Below are positions 28,297 to 36,164 of a stretch of DNA of 64,000 nt, piece after piece (position 1 is the first letter of the stretch; every line of letters starts with the position of its first letter). The stretch is from Paraburkholderia xenovorans LB400 (GTDB lineage Bacteria > Pseudomonadota > Gammaproteobacteria > Burkholderiales > Burkholderiaceae), in contig NC_007951.1 of the NCBI RefSeq assembly GCF_000013645.1, positions 682,001-746,000 on the forward strand, read 5' to 3'. The position numbers and the translations under genes are program-made. Below the pieces are notes generated by a model that saw nothing but the letters and a program-made list of their open reading frames with translations, was not told where the DNA came from and ran no database searches.

Positions 28297-28566
28297 CGCA
28301 CGATTCCTTTGGTGCTTTGCTGCGGCATGGTGGCGTGCCCGGTGCAGGGCTTCCGGCATAACTGTACTGGCGCGAGCCGGGCCGATTTGTGCACTCTGCG
28401 GCTGACAACATCCCCTTACTCTGTTCTCCATTGAAATGCACGTTGCCGGATCCCGGGGCCGGGATCCCGCGACACGCCAGGATTGGAGCCCAAGCATGGA
28501 AGACGCAAAACGGAAGCGAAGAACCCGAGCCTACCGGCAGATCGCCGCAAAGGCAGGACAGACAAC

Positions 28567-29556
28567 ATGAATCTGCTGGAAGCCATGCGGATTTACGTCA
28601 GGGTGGTTGAGCGGGGCAATATCTCCAGCGCGGCAAGAGACCTCGATATCGGCCAGCCTGCTGCGAGCGAGCGTATCGACCGGCTCGAGAAGTACCTTGG
28701 CTGCCGGTTGCTGCTCCGCAGTGCGCGCGCACTCAATTGCACGCCCGATGGCGTGACCTTCTACGAGCGCAGCAGGAGGATTCTGAACGCGGTGGAGCAG
28801 GCGGTCGCCGAAGTGTCGAATGAAGAGCAGGCTCTCAGGGGAACGGTTCGCATCGCGGCGCCTCACTGCTTTGGCGAGACGGTCGTGCCGCGGGCGCTGA
28901 CCCTGGTTCGCGCGGCCTATCCCCAACTGGATCTCGAACTGATCCTGAACGACAGGACCGTCGATCTCGCCACCGAAGGTGTGGACGCGTCCTTTCGTCT
29001 TGGGCAACTCGGAGAAGGAGCGTTCATTGCCTGTCAGCTCGGTCAGGTTGGGCGCGTTCTCGTGGCGGCGCCGGAGTATCTGAGCCGGCATGGTCCGGTT
29101 GCGGCGCCGCCGGACCTGGTCAAGCACCCGTTCATCCGGCTTCAGGGCATGTTCGGTACGGACCAGCTGCCGCTCAGGCGCATGGAGAACGTCGTGGAGA
29201 GCGCGCCGGTTCATACCGTGGTCAAAACCAGTCATTGGCGGCCCATGTATGAAATGATCGTCTCGGGCGCCGGCATTGGAGTGGTGGAAGAACCCGCGTG
29301 CGTCGATGCGCTGACGGACGGCCGCCTCGTGCGCATACTGCCGCGATTCGATGCGCTCCCTTTCGATCTGCATGTGCTGACCCAGGCGCAACGTCCTGTG
29401 CCGGCACGGGTACGAATGGTTGTGACGATGCTGAAGACGTGCATTCAGGAAATCCTGCTGGGCGTGCACGTCGATGGCAGAAGCGTGGCGAGCCGCCTCG
29501 AAGTACTGCCGGAGGACGAGGCGTCCACGCTCCTCAAGTCATCGTTGCGTGCGTGA
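28567..29556 (+). CDS. LysR-family transcriptional regulator
   Basis: 329 residues starting MNLLEAMRIYVRVVERGNIS. The first 60 residues are the winged helix (SSAARDLDIGQPAASERIDR), followed by a dimerisation helix and a periplasmic-binding-like ligand domain (GTVRIAAPHCFGETVVPRAL). IVSGAGIGVVEEPACVDALT is typical of the ligand domain near its end. It is divergent from the MocR gene, so the two may cross-regulate. Target and inducer are unknown; the C-terminal 30 residues extend a little beyond the usual LysR length. Confidence 0.92.
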   Translation: MNLLEAMRIYVRVVERGNISSAARDLDIGQPAASERIDRLEKYLGCRLLLRSARALNCTPDGVTFYERSRRILNAVEQAVAEVSNEEQALRGTVRIAAPHCFGETVVPRALTLVRAAYPQLDLELILNDRTVDLATEGVDASFRLGQLGEGAFIACQLGQVGRVLVAAPEYLSRHGPVAAPPDLVKHPFIRLQGMFGTDQLPLRRMENVVESAPVHTVVKTSHWRPMYEMIVSGAGIGVVEEPACVDALTDGRLVRILPRFDALPFDLHVLTQAQRPVPARVRMVVTMLKTCIQEILLGVHVDGRSVASRLEVLPEDEASTLLKSSLRA

Positions 29557-29630
29557 GCCCGCAACGATGACGCGCACCTGGCTACCGGTTCTGGCCGGCA
29601 GCACTTGACCGGCAGAGCGTGCAGCCGGGT

Positions 29631-29697
29631 AAGGCCATCAAGGCCATCAAGGCCCATCAAGGCCCATCAAGGCCCATCAAGGCCCATCAAGGCCATT
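29631..29697. repeat. short tandem repeat, 9-10 base unit
   Basis: AAGGCCATC occurs twice (29631-29648), AAGGCCCATC four times (29649-29688) and a last partial copy ends at 29697. The unit changes from 9 to 10 bases, so no reading frame is kept. It lies between the LysR gene and the encapsulin gene end (29716), downstream of both. There are no spacers, so it is not a CRISPR. Confidence 0.85.
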
Positions 29698-29715
29698 GCC
29701 GGCGCATGGAGCGGC

Positions 29716-30519
29716 TTATTCCGCCTGCGTCACTGAAACCGATGCTTCGCTCGTCAGCATCAGGAACGTCAGCGTTTCGCGCAGATAGAGACGCACCACG
29801 GTGTCCGTATGGCTCGTGTAGCCGATCGACAGATCTTCGCCGAGGTGAAGCTCGAAGTCGCCGCCGCGCGTGGACAGCACGCTGCCGCCGGCGAGCGCCG
29901 GTGCCCAGATGATGTCGCCATTCACGATCCGCTTGATGTGCTCGATGACCGGGTAGCCCTGGTCGCGTGCCTCACCCAGTGCGGTGTACGCATCGGCGCC
30001 CAGCAGGACGGAATACGGGCCGTCCACGCCGGCGAGACGCAGTTGTTCGAGCGCGTTGCTGATGGCGTTCGGATAGTCGCTGACGTCGGCCGGCAGCGCA
30101 AGCGAAGGGTTCGACGAGCCTTCGCGAATCCCGCCGATGCCGGCTGCCTGATAGCCGTCGAAGATCGCGCGATCTTCGGCGTAGGCGAGTTGCTTTGCTG
30201 CTTCTTTGGCGGGTTGCCAGTCGGCATCTTTCGCGCCGCGCACCACGCTGTCGATCGCCTCGCGCTGCAATTCGAACGGCACGGTCAATTCGACGAGGCT
30301 CTTCACCTCGGACAGTTTCGCGACGACGCCCTGCTGCGGCGCCGCGATCGCGGTCTGATGCCCGGTGCCGACGCCGGAGAGTTCCGTTCCGCCGGGGCCC
30401 TTCACGTCGACCACGCGACGGCCGGCGACGCTGCGCCTGAAGGTGCGCGCCACTTCATCTTCGATCTGCGACCAGGCCGCACGGGAGATGGGGGCGAGCT
30501 CGCGATGCAGGTTATTCAT
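29716..30519 (-). CDS. encapsulin shell protein, family 1 (linocin M18-like)
   Basis: 267 residues, matching family 1 encapsulins (about 265). MNNLHRELAPISRAAWSQIE is the characteristic N-terminal arm, with the HK97-type fold following: ELQREAIDSVVRGAKDADW, EDRAIFDGYQAAGIGGI and YSVLLGADAYTALGEA. The protein self-assembles into an icosahedral 24-nm-type shell that encloses a cargo enzyme. The cargo here is the DyP peroxidase just upstream; its stop lies inside this gene's start (8-base overlap), so translation is coupled and shell and cargo are made together. It is not phage-encoded as far as the window shows: no other phage genes are near. Confidence 0.95.
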   Translation of the reverse strand: MNNLHRELAPISRAAWSQIEDEVARTFRRSVAGRRVVDVKGPGGTELSGVGTGHQTAIAAPQQGVVAKLSEVKSLVELTVPFELQREAIDSVVRGAKDADWQPAKEAAKQLAYAEDRAIFDGYQAAGIGGIREGSSNPSLALPADVSDYPNAISNALEQLRLAGVDGPYSVLLGADAYTALGEARDQGYPVIEHIKRIVNGDIIWAPALAGGSVLSTRGGDFELHLGEDLSIGYTSHTDTVVRLYLRETLTFLMLTSEASVSVTQAE

Positions 30520-31576
30520 ATTGGGAGATTCCCTTGAGAGAGCCAATGTTCAACGAGCCGCCTTCCTGCGGCTCTGCGGACGAAGACGTATCGGGCTGTT
30601 GCCCGCCATCGGCAGCGGCAGCGCTCGCTTGCGGATCGCGGTCTGCGAGTGCTTCGAGCAGGGTAGCCGATGGGACGAAGAAGAGGCCGCCGGTAACCGC
30701 GCGGCTATAGTCGAGCAGCCGGTCGTAGTTGCCCGGCGGCCGCCCGACGAACATGTTTTCCAGCATCTGCTCGGTCGGTGCGGGCGAGCGGGCATAACCG
30801 ATGAAGTAGGTGCCGAACTCGCCTGCGCCGGGCCTGCCGAACGGCATGTTGTCGCGCAGGATCTTCACTTCCTCGCCGTTCTCGGTGAGGGTGGTGAGCG
30901 AGCTGTGCGAGCACGACGGCTTCACCGCTTCATCCAGTTCGATGTCGGATAATTTCGTGCGGCCGATAATGCGCTCCTGAGTCTCGACGGAGAGCGCATT
31001 CCAGCCGGCCATGTCATGCAGGTACTTCTGCACGATAACGTAGCTGCCGCCCTCGAACTCGGGATCCTCATCGGCGATCAGCGTGAATTTCTCAGCGGCG
31101 CGACCCGCCGGATTTTCCGTGCCATCGACGAAGCCCACCATCGCGCGCATGTCGAAGTTGCGAAAGCCGTGAACTTCGTCAGTTACCGTGACTGCGTCGC
31201 CGAGCGCTCCCAGCAGTTGCGTGGCGAGCTCGAAACAGAGGTCCATGTGCTCGGCGCGAATATGCAGCAGGATGTCGCCGGGGGTCGCTACAGCCAGGCG
31301 TTCGCCCGAGCCGAATTCCCGGAACGGGTGCAGGCCTGCGGGGCGCGGGGCGCCGAATAGCGTATCCCATGCGTCGGAGCCGAAGCCGCACACGCACGAC
31401 AGATTGCCGGAGGGGACCCGCCTGCCGACCGAGCGCACGAGGGCGGCAACATCGCCGCACCATGCACGCACCTTGTCTGCGTGATCGCGGCCGGCTTCGA
31501 TCGTCGCGACAATGAAGATCGCGCTACGGGTAACGTCATTACAAATGGCTTGCGGCTCTGGGATGTCTTTGGGCAT
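30512..31576 (-). CDS. DyP-type peroxidase, encapsulin cargo
   Basis: 354-residue haem peroxidase. MVGFVDGTENP is the DyP GxxDG motif, and SHSSLTTLTENGEEVKILRD contains the likely haem-ligating His. The last ~40 residues form a flexible Ala/Ser/Pro-rich linker ending in GSLNIGSLKGISQYE; LNIGSLKG is the well-known cargo-loading peptide that binds the inner shell of family 1 encapsulins. The enzyme uses peroxide to oxidise dyes or other substrates, and would be packed inside the shell. The start at 31576 has no strong ribosome site. Control may come from the palindromes in the 515-base region upstream. Confidence 0.95.
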   Translation of the reverse strand: MPKDIPEPQAICNDVTRSAIFIVATIEAGRDHADKVRAWCGDVAALVRSVGRRVPSGNLSCVCGFGSDAWDTLFGAPRPAGLHPFREFGSGERLAVATPGDILLHIRAEHMDLCFELATQLLGALGDAVTVTDEVHGFRNFDMRAMVGFVDGTENPAGRAAEKFTLIADEDPEFEGGSYVIVQKYLHDMAGWNALSVETQERIIGRTKLSDIELDEAVKPSCSHSSLTTLTENGEEVKILRDNMPFGRPGAGEFGTYFIGYARSPAPTEQMLENMFVGRPPGNYDRLLDYSRAVTGGLFFVPSATLLEALADRDPQASAAAADGGQQPDTSSSAEPQEGGSLNIGSLKGISQYE

Positions 31577-31824
31577 CGGGTTGGGTATGGATAGATCGTT
31601 GCGAATTCCGGCAGCAGTACTGCGAATGCGGTTCCGACTGCGCGATCACCTGCCCGGGACAGCCAGGAAGGGTTCGTTCGATTGACTGAAGCAGGTTCGC
31701 CGCGGTGTCCGTGTCAGGCATCCGTATAGCGTTGGCTTACCGCTATGAGGAGCGTAACTGCGCAACGTGACTGCACGACGAAGTTGGCGTTCACGATTTT
31801 CACAGATCTTATACCGCTGCGGCA

Positions 31825-31845
31825 CTTTATGGAAACTCCATAAAG
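31825..31845. promoter_or_regulatory. 9-bp perfect palindrome, candidate operator
   Basis: CTTTATGGA and TCCATAAAG flank AAC. It lies 249 bases before the DyP start and 246 before the NTF2-like start, so it could act on either. No known consensus fits it. Confidence 0.45.
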
Positions 31846-31908
31846 GCATTGGCGTTCAATTTCCATATGCATGTCTTGTCGATACCGCATGGCGATACCA
31901 CGACTGCT

Positions 31909-31929
31909 TTCCGATACTTGATATCGGAA
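31909..31929. promoter_or_regulatory. 8-bp perfect palindrome, candidate operator
   Basis: TTCCGATA and TATCGGAA flank CTTGA, 163 bases before the NTF2-like gene. Its arms differ from those of the neighbouring palindrome at 31825, so two separate regulators may bind here. Confidence 0.45.
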
Positions 31930-32091
31930 TCCGCAGCTTCTTATTTTCTGTCACATGGTTATTAAAATGCATTGCGCCGGACAGCGGGTCCGAACGCGGG
32001 CGCGTTGCTGGATCCCGCACGGAAAACGTGTAGTATGGTTCGGTCCACGCCTTGCCGTGCGCATTCGCCCATTCGCCAGGAGTATCGGAAT

Positions 32092-32532
32092 ATGACCCTG
32101 CCCGCCGACGAACATCTCACTCGTCAAACGATCGAAGGGTTCTATCGCGCCATCGAGCAGAAGAGCGTCGCATTGCTGCGGCAGGTCGTCACCCCGGACT
32201 GGGAATATATTCCCGAGCCCGTCGGGGCTGCCGCGGGACCCGACCAGATGGTGCAGTTCTTCGAGAACATCGCTAAAGCAATTCCCGACATGAAAGTCAC
32301 TATTCTCGACGTGCTCGTTCATGGCGATCGGGTGGGCGTGCGCGCGGAAATCAGCGGCACTCAAACCGGGACATTACTTGGCATTGCCGCGAGTTCCAAA
32401 CACATCAGATTCGCGATTCACTCTTTCCACCAGATGCGCGGAAATCTGATTGCGAAAACATGGCACCTGGAAGATTGGCTGTCTGTGTTCCGGCAACTTG
32501 GGGCGTTACCCCAGACTCTTGAGCGGTCGTGA
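32092..32532 (+). CDS. SnoaL/NTF2-like ester-cyclase-type protein
   Basis: 146 residues. CCAGGAG stands 9 bases before the ATG at 32092. The fold is the NTF2-like cone: an opening helix (EHLTRQTIEGFYRAIEQKSV), then VTPDWEYIPEPVGAAAGPDQ, and FIHSF-like ends (RFAIHSFHQMRGNLIAKTWH), as in SnoaL/ester cyclase proteins. Family members range from polyketide cyclases to isomerases and dehydratases with diverse small substrates, so no reaction can be given. The following small membrane protein starts 32 bases after its stop and may be co-transcribed. Confidence 0.8.
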   Translation: MTLPADEHLTRQTIEGFYRAIEQKSVALLRQVVTPDWEYIPEPVGAAAGPDQMVQFFENIAKAIPDMKVTILDVLVHGDRVGVRAEISGTQTGTLLGIAASSKHIRFAIHSFHQMRGNLIAKTWHLEDWLSVFRQLGALPQTLERS

Positions 32533-32564
32533 GCGCGCAGACTGCGTAGACCAAAGGGGACGTC

Positions 32565-32708
32565 ATGTCACAGATAAGTCGCGACAACCGCAAAGCATCT
32601 CGTCGGAGCCTGCTCTGGTTCGTTGCATTGTGGGTGCTAGGAGTCGCTGGCGCCGCGCTGCTTGCGCTACCGTTTCATCTTCTTGTCGCTGCGGCGCTGC
32701 ATCGGTAA
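32565..32708 (+). CDS. 47-residue membrane protein, DUF2474-like
   Basis: Reads MSQISRDNRK then ASRRSLLWFVALWVLGVAGA, then a second hydrophobic part ending PFHLLVAAALHR. AAAGGGGA lies 4 bases before the ATG, which supports real translation. A basic N-terminus, one long hydrophobic helix with a Pro at its end and a short basic tail give a single-span inner-membrane protein. From memory the spacing W-x4-W-x3-V-x8-A-x2-F-x-LL-x2-AA recalls DUF2474 proteins, small proteins usually next to cyanide-insensitive bd oxidase genes. Here it is 8 kb from cydAB, so the link is uncertain. Confidence 0.55.
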   Translation: MSQISRDNRKASRRSLLWFVALWVLGVAGAALLALPFHLLVAAALHR

Positions 32709-32739
32709 TCGCGCCGGATGGCGGTTACCCGGTCTGTCT

Positions 32740-32988
32740 TTACGGCAGGCGGATCGCGTCGTCGATCTGGTCGATCATCGACAGCAGGCGTGTGACTCGC
32801 CGGGCACCATCAGGAAGCGATCCCTGCTCTGTTTCGAGCGCTGTAATGCGCTGCCGCCAATAGCCTAGTCCAAGCGCACTGTTGGCGACGAGTTGCGGGA
32901 ATATGTGTTCCAGGTGAGCGAGATCCTGTTCCAGCTGATGATGCGACACGTCGGTCCTTGCTATGGAGGTGAATCCGGAGCGCCCCAC
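32740..32988 (-). CDS. small hypothetical protein, helical
   Basis: 82 residues if the GTG at 32988 is used. ARTDVSHHQLEQDLAHLEHI and GARRVTRLLSMIDQIDDAIR suggest a helical protein. The frame stays open further upstream without a good start and continues to overlap the end of the gene at 33035-33232, so the two could be one gene broken by a frameshift near 33040, or a translationally coupled pair. No ribosome site is seen. Function unknown. Confidence 0.4.
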   Translation of the reverse strand: MGRSGFTSIARTDVSHHQLEQDLAHLEHIFPQLVANSALGLGYWRQRITALETEQGSLPDGARRVTRLLSMIDQIDDAIRLP

Positions 32989-33034
32989 CTGGCGGCGTTC
33001 GTCTTTTCCCGCCCAATGAATCTTCCTGTCCGAC

Positions 33035-33232
33035 TCAACTTCCTTCCAGCGCCACTGAATAGCGCCACTTGCTGGCGTTGGAATCAATGCGGGCGTCGTT
33101 GACGCGCCGCTGTTCCGCCCGTGCCTGGTCCGCCTGTTCGAGCATGAGTGCTTGTGCCTGACGCGACAGGGCATACTCGCTCATGCCGCCGCTCGTACGT
33201 GGTGCAACTTTGGTTTGTGATCGCATGGTCAT
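33035..33232 (-). CDS. small hypothetical protein
   Basis: 65 residues, MTMRSQTKVAPRTSGGMSEY then a helical Gln/Ala/Arg-rich segment (RQAQALMLEQADQARAEQRR). Its ATG overlaps the TGA of the preceding small gene (33229-33417) as ATGA, which suggests coupled translation. An internal ATG (MSEYALSRQA) is an alternative start. The composition looks protein-like, but nothing is recognised. Confidence 0.45.
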   Translation of the reverse strand: MTMRSQTKVAPRTSGGMSEYALSRQAQALMLEQADQARAEQRRVNDARIDSNASKWRYSVALEGS

Positions 33233-33417
33233 TCCGAGAACAAAGGGGCGCTGAACGCGTCCCGTACTCCGACTGTATACCCTTCAGTCGCTGCAAGCAC
33301 GCTTTCCTTTGCAACGGTTGCAACCATTGGCACCGGAACGGCCATTTCCCGTTCGCCGCGAACGCGAAACGCAGATGTCATCGGCGTTGCCAACAATTCG
33401 TAGCCCGAAGTGCGCAT
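33229..33417 (-). CDS. small hypothetical protein, first of a possible three-gene operon
   Basis: 62 residues starting MRTSGYELLATPMTSAFRVR. Composition and codon use look coding, but there is no clear ribosome site before the ATG at 33417. It would lead a set of three tiny genes that end at 32740. Nothing is recognised. The set is divergent from the proton ATPase; the gap 33418-33707 holds the palindrome and repeats listed separately. Confidence 0.4.
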   Translation of the reverse strand: MRTSGYELLATPMTSAFRVRGEREMAVPVPMVATVAKESVLAATEGYTVGVRDAFSAPLFSE

Positions 33418-33495
33418 CGCGGGTATGACCGCAGATGCAAACTGTCATGAGGACGCCAAGGCAGGCAGTGCGATGAGCAAGACGGATTTCAGCCG

Positions 33496-33511
33496 GGTAC
33501 GCCACCGTACC
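33496..33511. promoter_or_regulatory. GGTACG-N4-CGTACC palindrome (copy 1)
   Basis: GGTACG, CCAC, CGTACC followed by GACTTC. It lies 197 bases before the proton ATPase start. The same palindrome plus the GACTTC tail occurs before gadB (38171), and a variant before the YSC84 gene (44185), so it is a candidate site for a shared stress regulator. Confidence 0.6.
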
Positions 33512-33592
33512 GACTTCCGGTCGCTGTACGGGCGCCGTTGGCCGGCAGGCCCGGCCTCGCGTAGCTGGCTATAGCACACCAGCTATAGCAAA

Positions 33593-33624
33593 GGGAACGC
33601 GCTCGCAAACGGGAACGCGCTCGC
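33593..33624 (+). repeat. 14-bp direct repeat before the proton ATPase gene
   Basis: GGGAACGCGCTCGC at 33593-33606 and again at 33611-33624, 18 bases apart. Just upstream TAGCTGG/CCAGCTA (33562-33585) forms an imperfect-loop inverted repeat of 7 bases. Both lie in the 5' region of the ATPase gene and may be regulatory. Confidence 0.5.
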
Positions 33625-33707
33625 GTGTGAAGAATTCGCCCGGCACGCTCAAATGCGTGCGAGGAAAGCTCAACGTCAAACTACCGCTTCGACCCGGGAG
33701 AATCAAC

Positions 33708-36083
33708 GTGACATCCGCTGTCGTGCCGGCGCCGATCCCTGAAGCGGCAAGCCAGCCGGACGCCGTGCCCGGCACCGGTTTGAGCAGCACTGAAGCACGC
33801 CGTCGGCTTGCCGAGTCGGGCGCTAACACGCTCCCCGATACGGCGGCGAGCACGTGGCGCATGATGCTTGGGAAATTCTGGGCGCCCGTGCCGTGGATGC
33901 TGGAAGCGGCCGTGGTATTGCAATGCGTGCTCGGCCGTTTCGTCGAAGCCGGAATCATTGCCGGACTGCTGGTATTCAACGCCATTCTGGGTGTTTTCCA
34001 GGAAAGCCGGGCACAGGCCACACTGGCCGCATTGAAGTCGCGCCTCGCCATGAATGCCTCCGTGCTGCGCGACGGGGCATGGTCGATCGTCCCGGCAGCG
34101 GATCTGGTTAAGGGCGATGTCGTCAAGCTCTCGCTCGGCGGCGTGGTGGCGGCGGATATGCGGATCGTCTCCGGCAATGCGCTGCTCGACCATTCGATGC
34201 TGACTGGCGAATCCGTACCTATCGAAGCCACGTCCGGCACTCAGACGTTCGCCGGCGCGCTGGTGCGGCGCGGAGAGGCATTGGCGCTCGTGACGGCCAC
34301 CGGTACGCACACGCGTTTTGGCCGGACCGCGGAACTGGTCCGTACCGCGCATATAGCGAGTTCTCAGCAAACAGCCGTGCTGCTGGTGGTCCGCAATCTC
34401 GCCGCATTCAGCGTGGCCGTGATCGCGTTGCTGGTGGGCTACGCGTTATATCTGCACATGCCGCTCGCCGACATCGTGCCGTTGATCCTGACAGCGGTGC
34501 TGGCGTCGATTCCCGTTGCGCTGCCCGCTACCTTCACGCTGTCGGCCGCGCTCGGCGCGCGTGCGCTCGCGGCGCAGGGCGTGCTGTCGACCCGGCTGTC
34601 CGCCGTCGATGAGGCCGGCACGATGGACGTGCTGTGCGCCGACAAAACCGGCACGCTGACCTGCAATGCGCTGACCGTGAGCACCGTTGCGCCGATGCCG
34701 GGCTTCGACATGAACCGCGTGCTGATACTGGCGGCACTGGCGAGCGCTGCCGGCAGCCAGGATCCCGTCGACAAAGCGATTCTCGATGCGGCGTCGAGCG
34801 TTGCGCCTACCCCCGAGGACAGCGTGCTGAAACTGGTCGCGCTCAAGCCATTCGATCCGTCGACCAGGACGTCGGAAGCGAGCGTCAGCGATCCTTCGCA
34901 TGGGATCCAGCGGATCGTCAAAGGGGCATCCGCAGCCGTGATCTCGCTTTCGCAAGCTTCGCCGGAGGCCGCGGCGCGGACGGCGGAACTTGAAGGGCAG
35001 GGCCTGCGCGTGCTGGCGGTAGCGGCGGGCACGGCCGATGCCTTGCAGGTGGTTGGACTCGTCGCGCTGAGCGACCCGCCGCGCGCCGATTCGGCTGCAT
35101 TCATCGAGGAATTGCACGGGCTCGGCGTGCGCGTGGTGATGGTATCGGGCGATGCCCCGGCCACGGCCGCGAGCGTCGCGCAGGCAATCGGACTCACCGG
35201 TCCGGTTTGCCCGCCGGGCAGCATGCCCGATCGGGCCGACCCGCAGTCGTTCGCCGTGTTCGCCGGCGTCCTGCCGGAAGACAAATACAAGCTCGTGAAG
35301 GCGTTCCAGCAGACCGGCCATACCGTAGGCATGTGCGGTGACGGCGCCAACGACGCGCCCGCGCTGCGCCAGGCTCAGATCGGCATCGCGGTTTCGACCG
35401 CCACGGATGTTGCCCGCTCTGCCGCCGGCATGGTGCTCACCGAAGCCGGGCTGGGCGGCATCGTCACGGCGGTCAAGGAGGGCCGCCTCACGTTCCAGCG
35501 CATCCTCACCTACATGCTGAATTCGGTCCTCAAGAAGATCGCCACCGCGTTCATGCTGGTGATCGGCCTGCTAGTTACCGGGCACGCCATTCTGACTCCG
35601 CTGCTGATGGTGATTCTGATGATCGCGGGTGATTTTCTCGCGATGTCGCTCACCACCGATCGCGTCGAGCCGTCTCCGTCGCCGAATGTCTGGCGCATTT
35701 CGAATCTGACCGTGGTCGGTGTGTTCGTCGGGTTCGCGCTCGTGGCGTTCTGCAGCGGTGTGCTCGCGCTCGGCAAGTTTGCGATGGGCCTGAATCTCGA
35801 CGCCTTGCGCACACTGACCTTCGTGCTCCTCGTGTTCGGTGGGCAGGCCACGTTATACGCGATCCGGCACCGGCGGCACATGTGGGGTACGCGGCCGAGT
35901 GTGTGGGTGATGGCGTCGTCGGTTGCGGATGTGCTGATTGCCGCCGGCCTTGCGATCGGCGGAATCGCGATGACGGCGCTGCCGCCGATGCTGATTGGCG
36001 GGGTGTTGGCGGCCACAGTGGTTTTCGCTTTCGTGCTCGCGGCCGCCAAAATCCCGCTGTTTGCGCGGCTGAAGATCAGTTAG
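33708..36083 (+). CDS. P-type ATPase, P3A proton-pump-like
   Basis: 791 residues from a GTG at 33708, preferred because GGGAG lies 7 bases upstream. MLTGESVP (residues 165-172) is the actuator TGES motif, IPVALPAT (268-275) the membrane motif with the ion-binding helix, CADKTGTLT (310-318) the phosphorylation Asp, and MCGDGANDAPAL the hinge motif near the end of the P domain. The length, short N-terminus, lack of heavy-metal-binding domains and PVALP motif point to the plasma-membrane H+-ATPase class (P3A), which pumps protons out with ATP. In this stress island it would help hold cytosolic pH together with GadB/GadC. Other cations cannot be excluded. Confidence 0.9.
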   Translation: MTSAVVPAPIPEAASQPDAVPGTGLSSTEARRRLAESGANTLPDTAASTWRMMLGKFWAPVPWMLEAAVVLQCVLGRFVEAGIIAGLLVFNAILGVFQESRAQATLAALKSRLAMNASVLRDGAWSIVPAADLVKGDVVKLSLGGVVAADMRIVSGNALLDHSMLTGESVPIEATSGTQTFAGALVRRGEALALVTATGTHTRFGRTAELVRTAHIASSQQTAVLLVVRNLAAFSVAVIALLVGYALYLHMPLADIVPLILTAVLASIPVALPATFTLSAALGARALAAQGVLSTRLSAVDEAGTMDVLCADKTGTLTCNALTVSTVAPMPGFDMNRVLILAALASAAGSQDPVDKAILDAASSVAPTPEDSVLKLVALKPFDPSTRTSEASVSDPSHGIQRIVKGASAAVISLSQASPEAAARTAELEGQGLRVLAVAAGTADALQVVGLVALSDPPRADSAAFIEELHGLGVRVVMVSGDAPATAASVAQAIGLTGPVCPPGSMPDRADPQSFAVFAGVLPEDKYKLVKAFQQTGHTVGMCGDGANDAPALRQAQIGIAVSTATDVARSAAGMVLTEAGLGGIVTAVKEGRLTFQRILTYMLNSVLKKIATAFMLVIGLLVTGHAILTPLLMVILMIAGDFLAMSLTTDRVEPSPSPNVWRISNLTVVGVFVGFALVAFCSGVLALGKFAMGLNLDALRTLTFVLLVFGGQATLYAIRHRRHMWGTRPSVWVMASSVADVLIAAGLAIGGIAMTALPPMLIGGVLAATVVFAFVLAAAKIPLFARLKIS

Positions 36084-36164
36084 ACGTTGCATGAATCCGC
36101 GCCGCGTGTGGTGTCGTGTCGTGTCGTGAATGGACCCGATCACCTCGAATGCGATCCGCGCCGC

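Larger units (their letters stand above)
31577..32091. promoter_or_regulatory. divergent intergenic region between DyP/encapsulin and NTF2-like genes
   Basis: 515 bases holding the promoters of both flanking operons. The part from about 31800 to 31990 is AT-richer. It has two perfect palindromes (entries below) and a direct repeat GATACC at 31881-31886 and 31893-31898. Short frames here lack ribosome sites and show poor composition. Confidence 0.5.

Noticed and set aside
29631..29697. Possible CRISPR array
   Set aside because: Units touch each other without spacers and no cas genes are present.
31646..32033. Short frames on both strands before the DyP gene
   Set aside because: No ribosome sites; they lie in the regulatory gap with palindromes.
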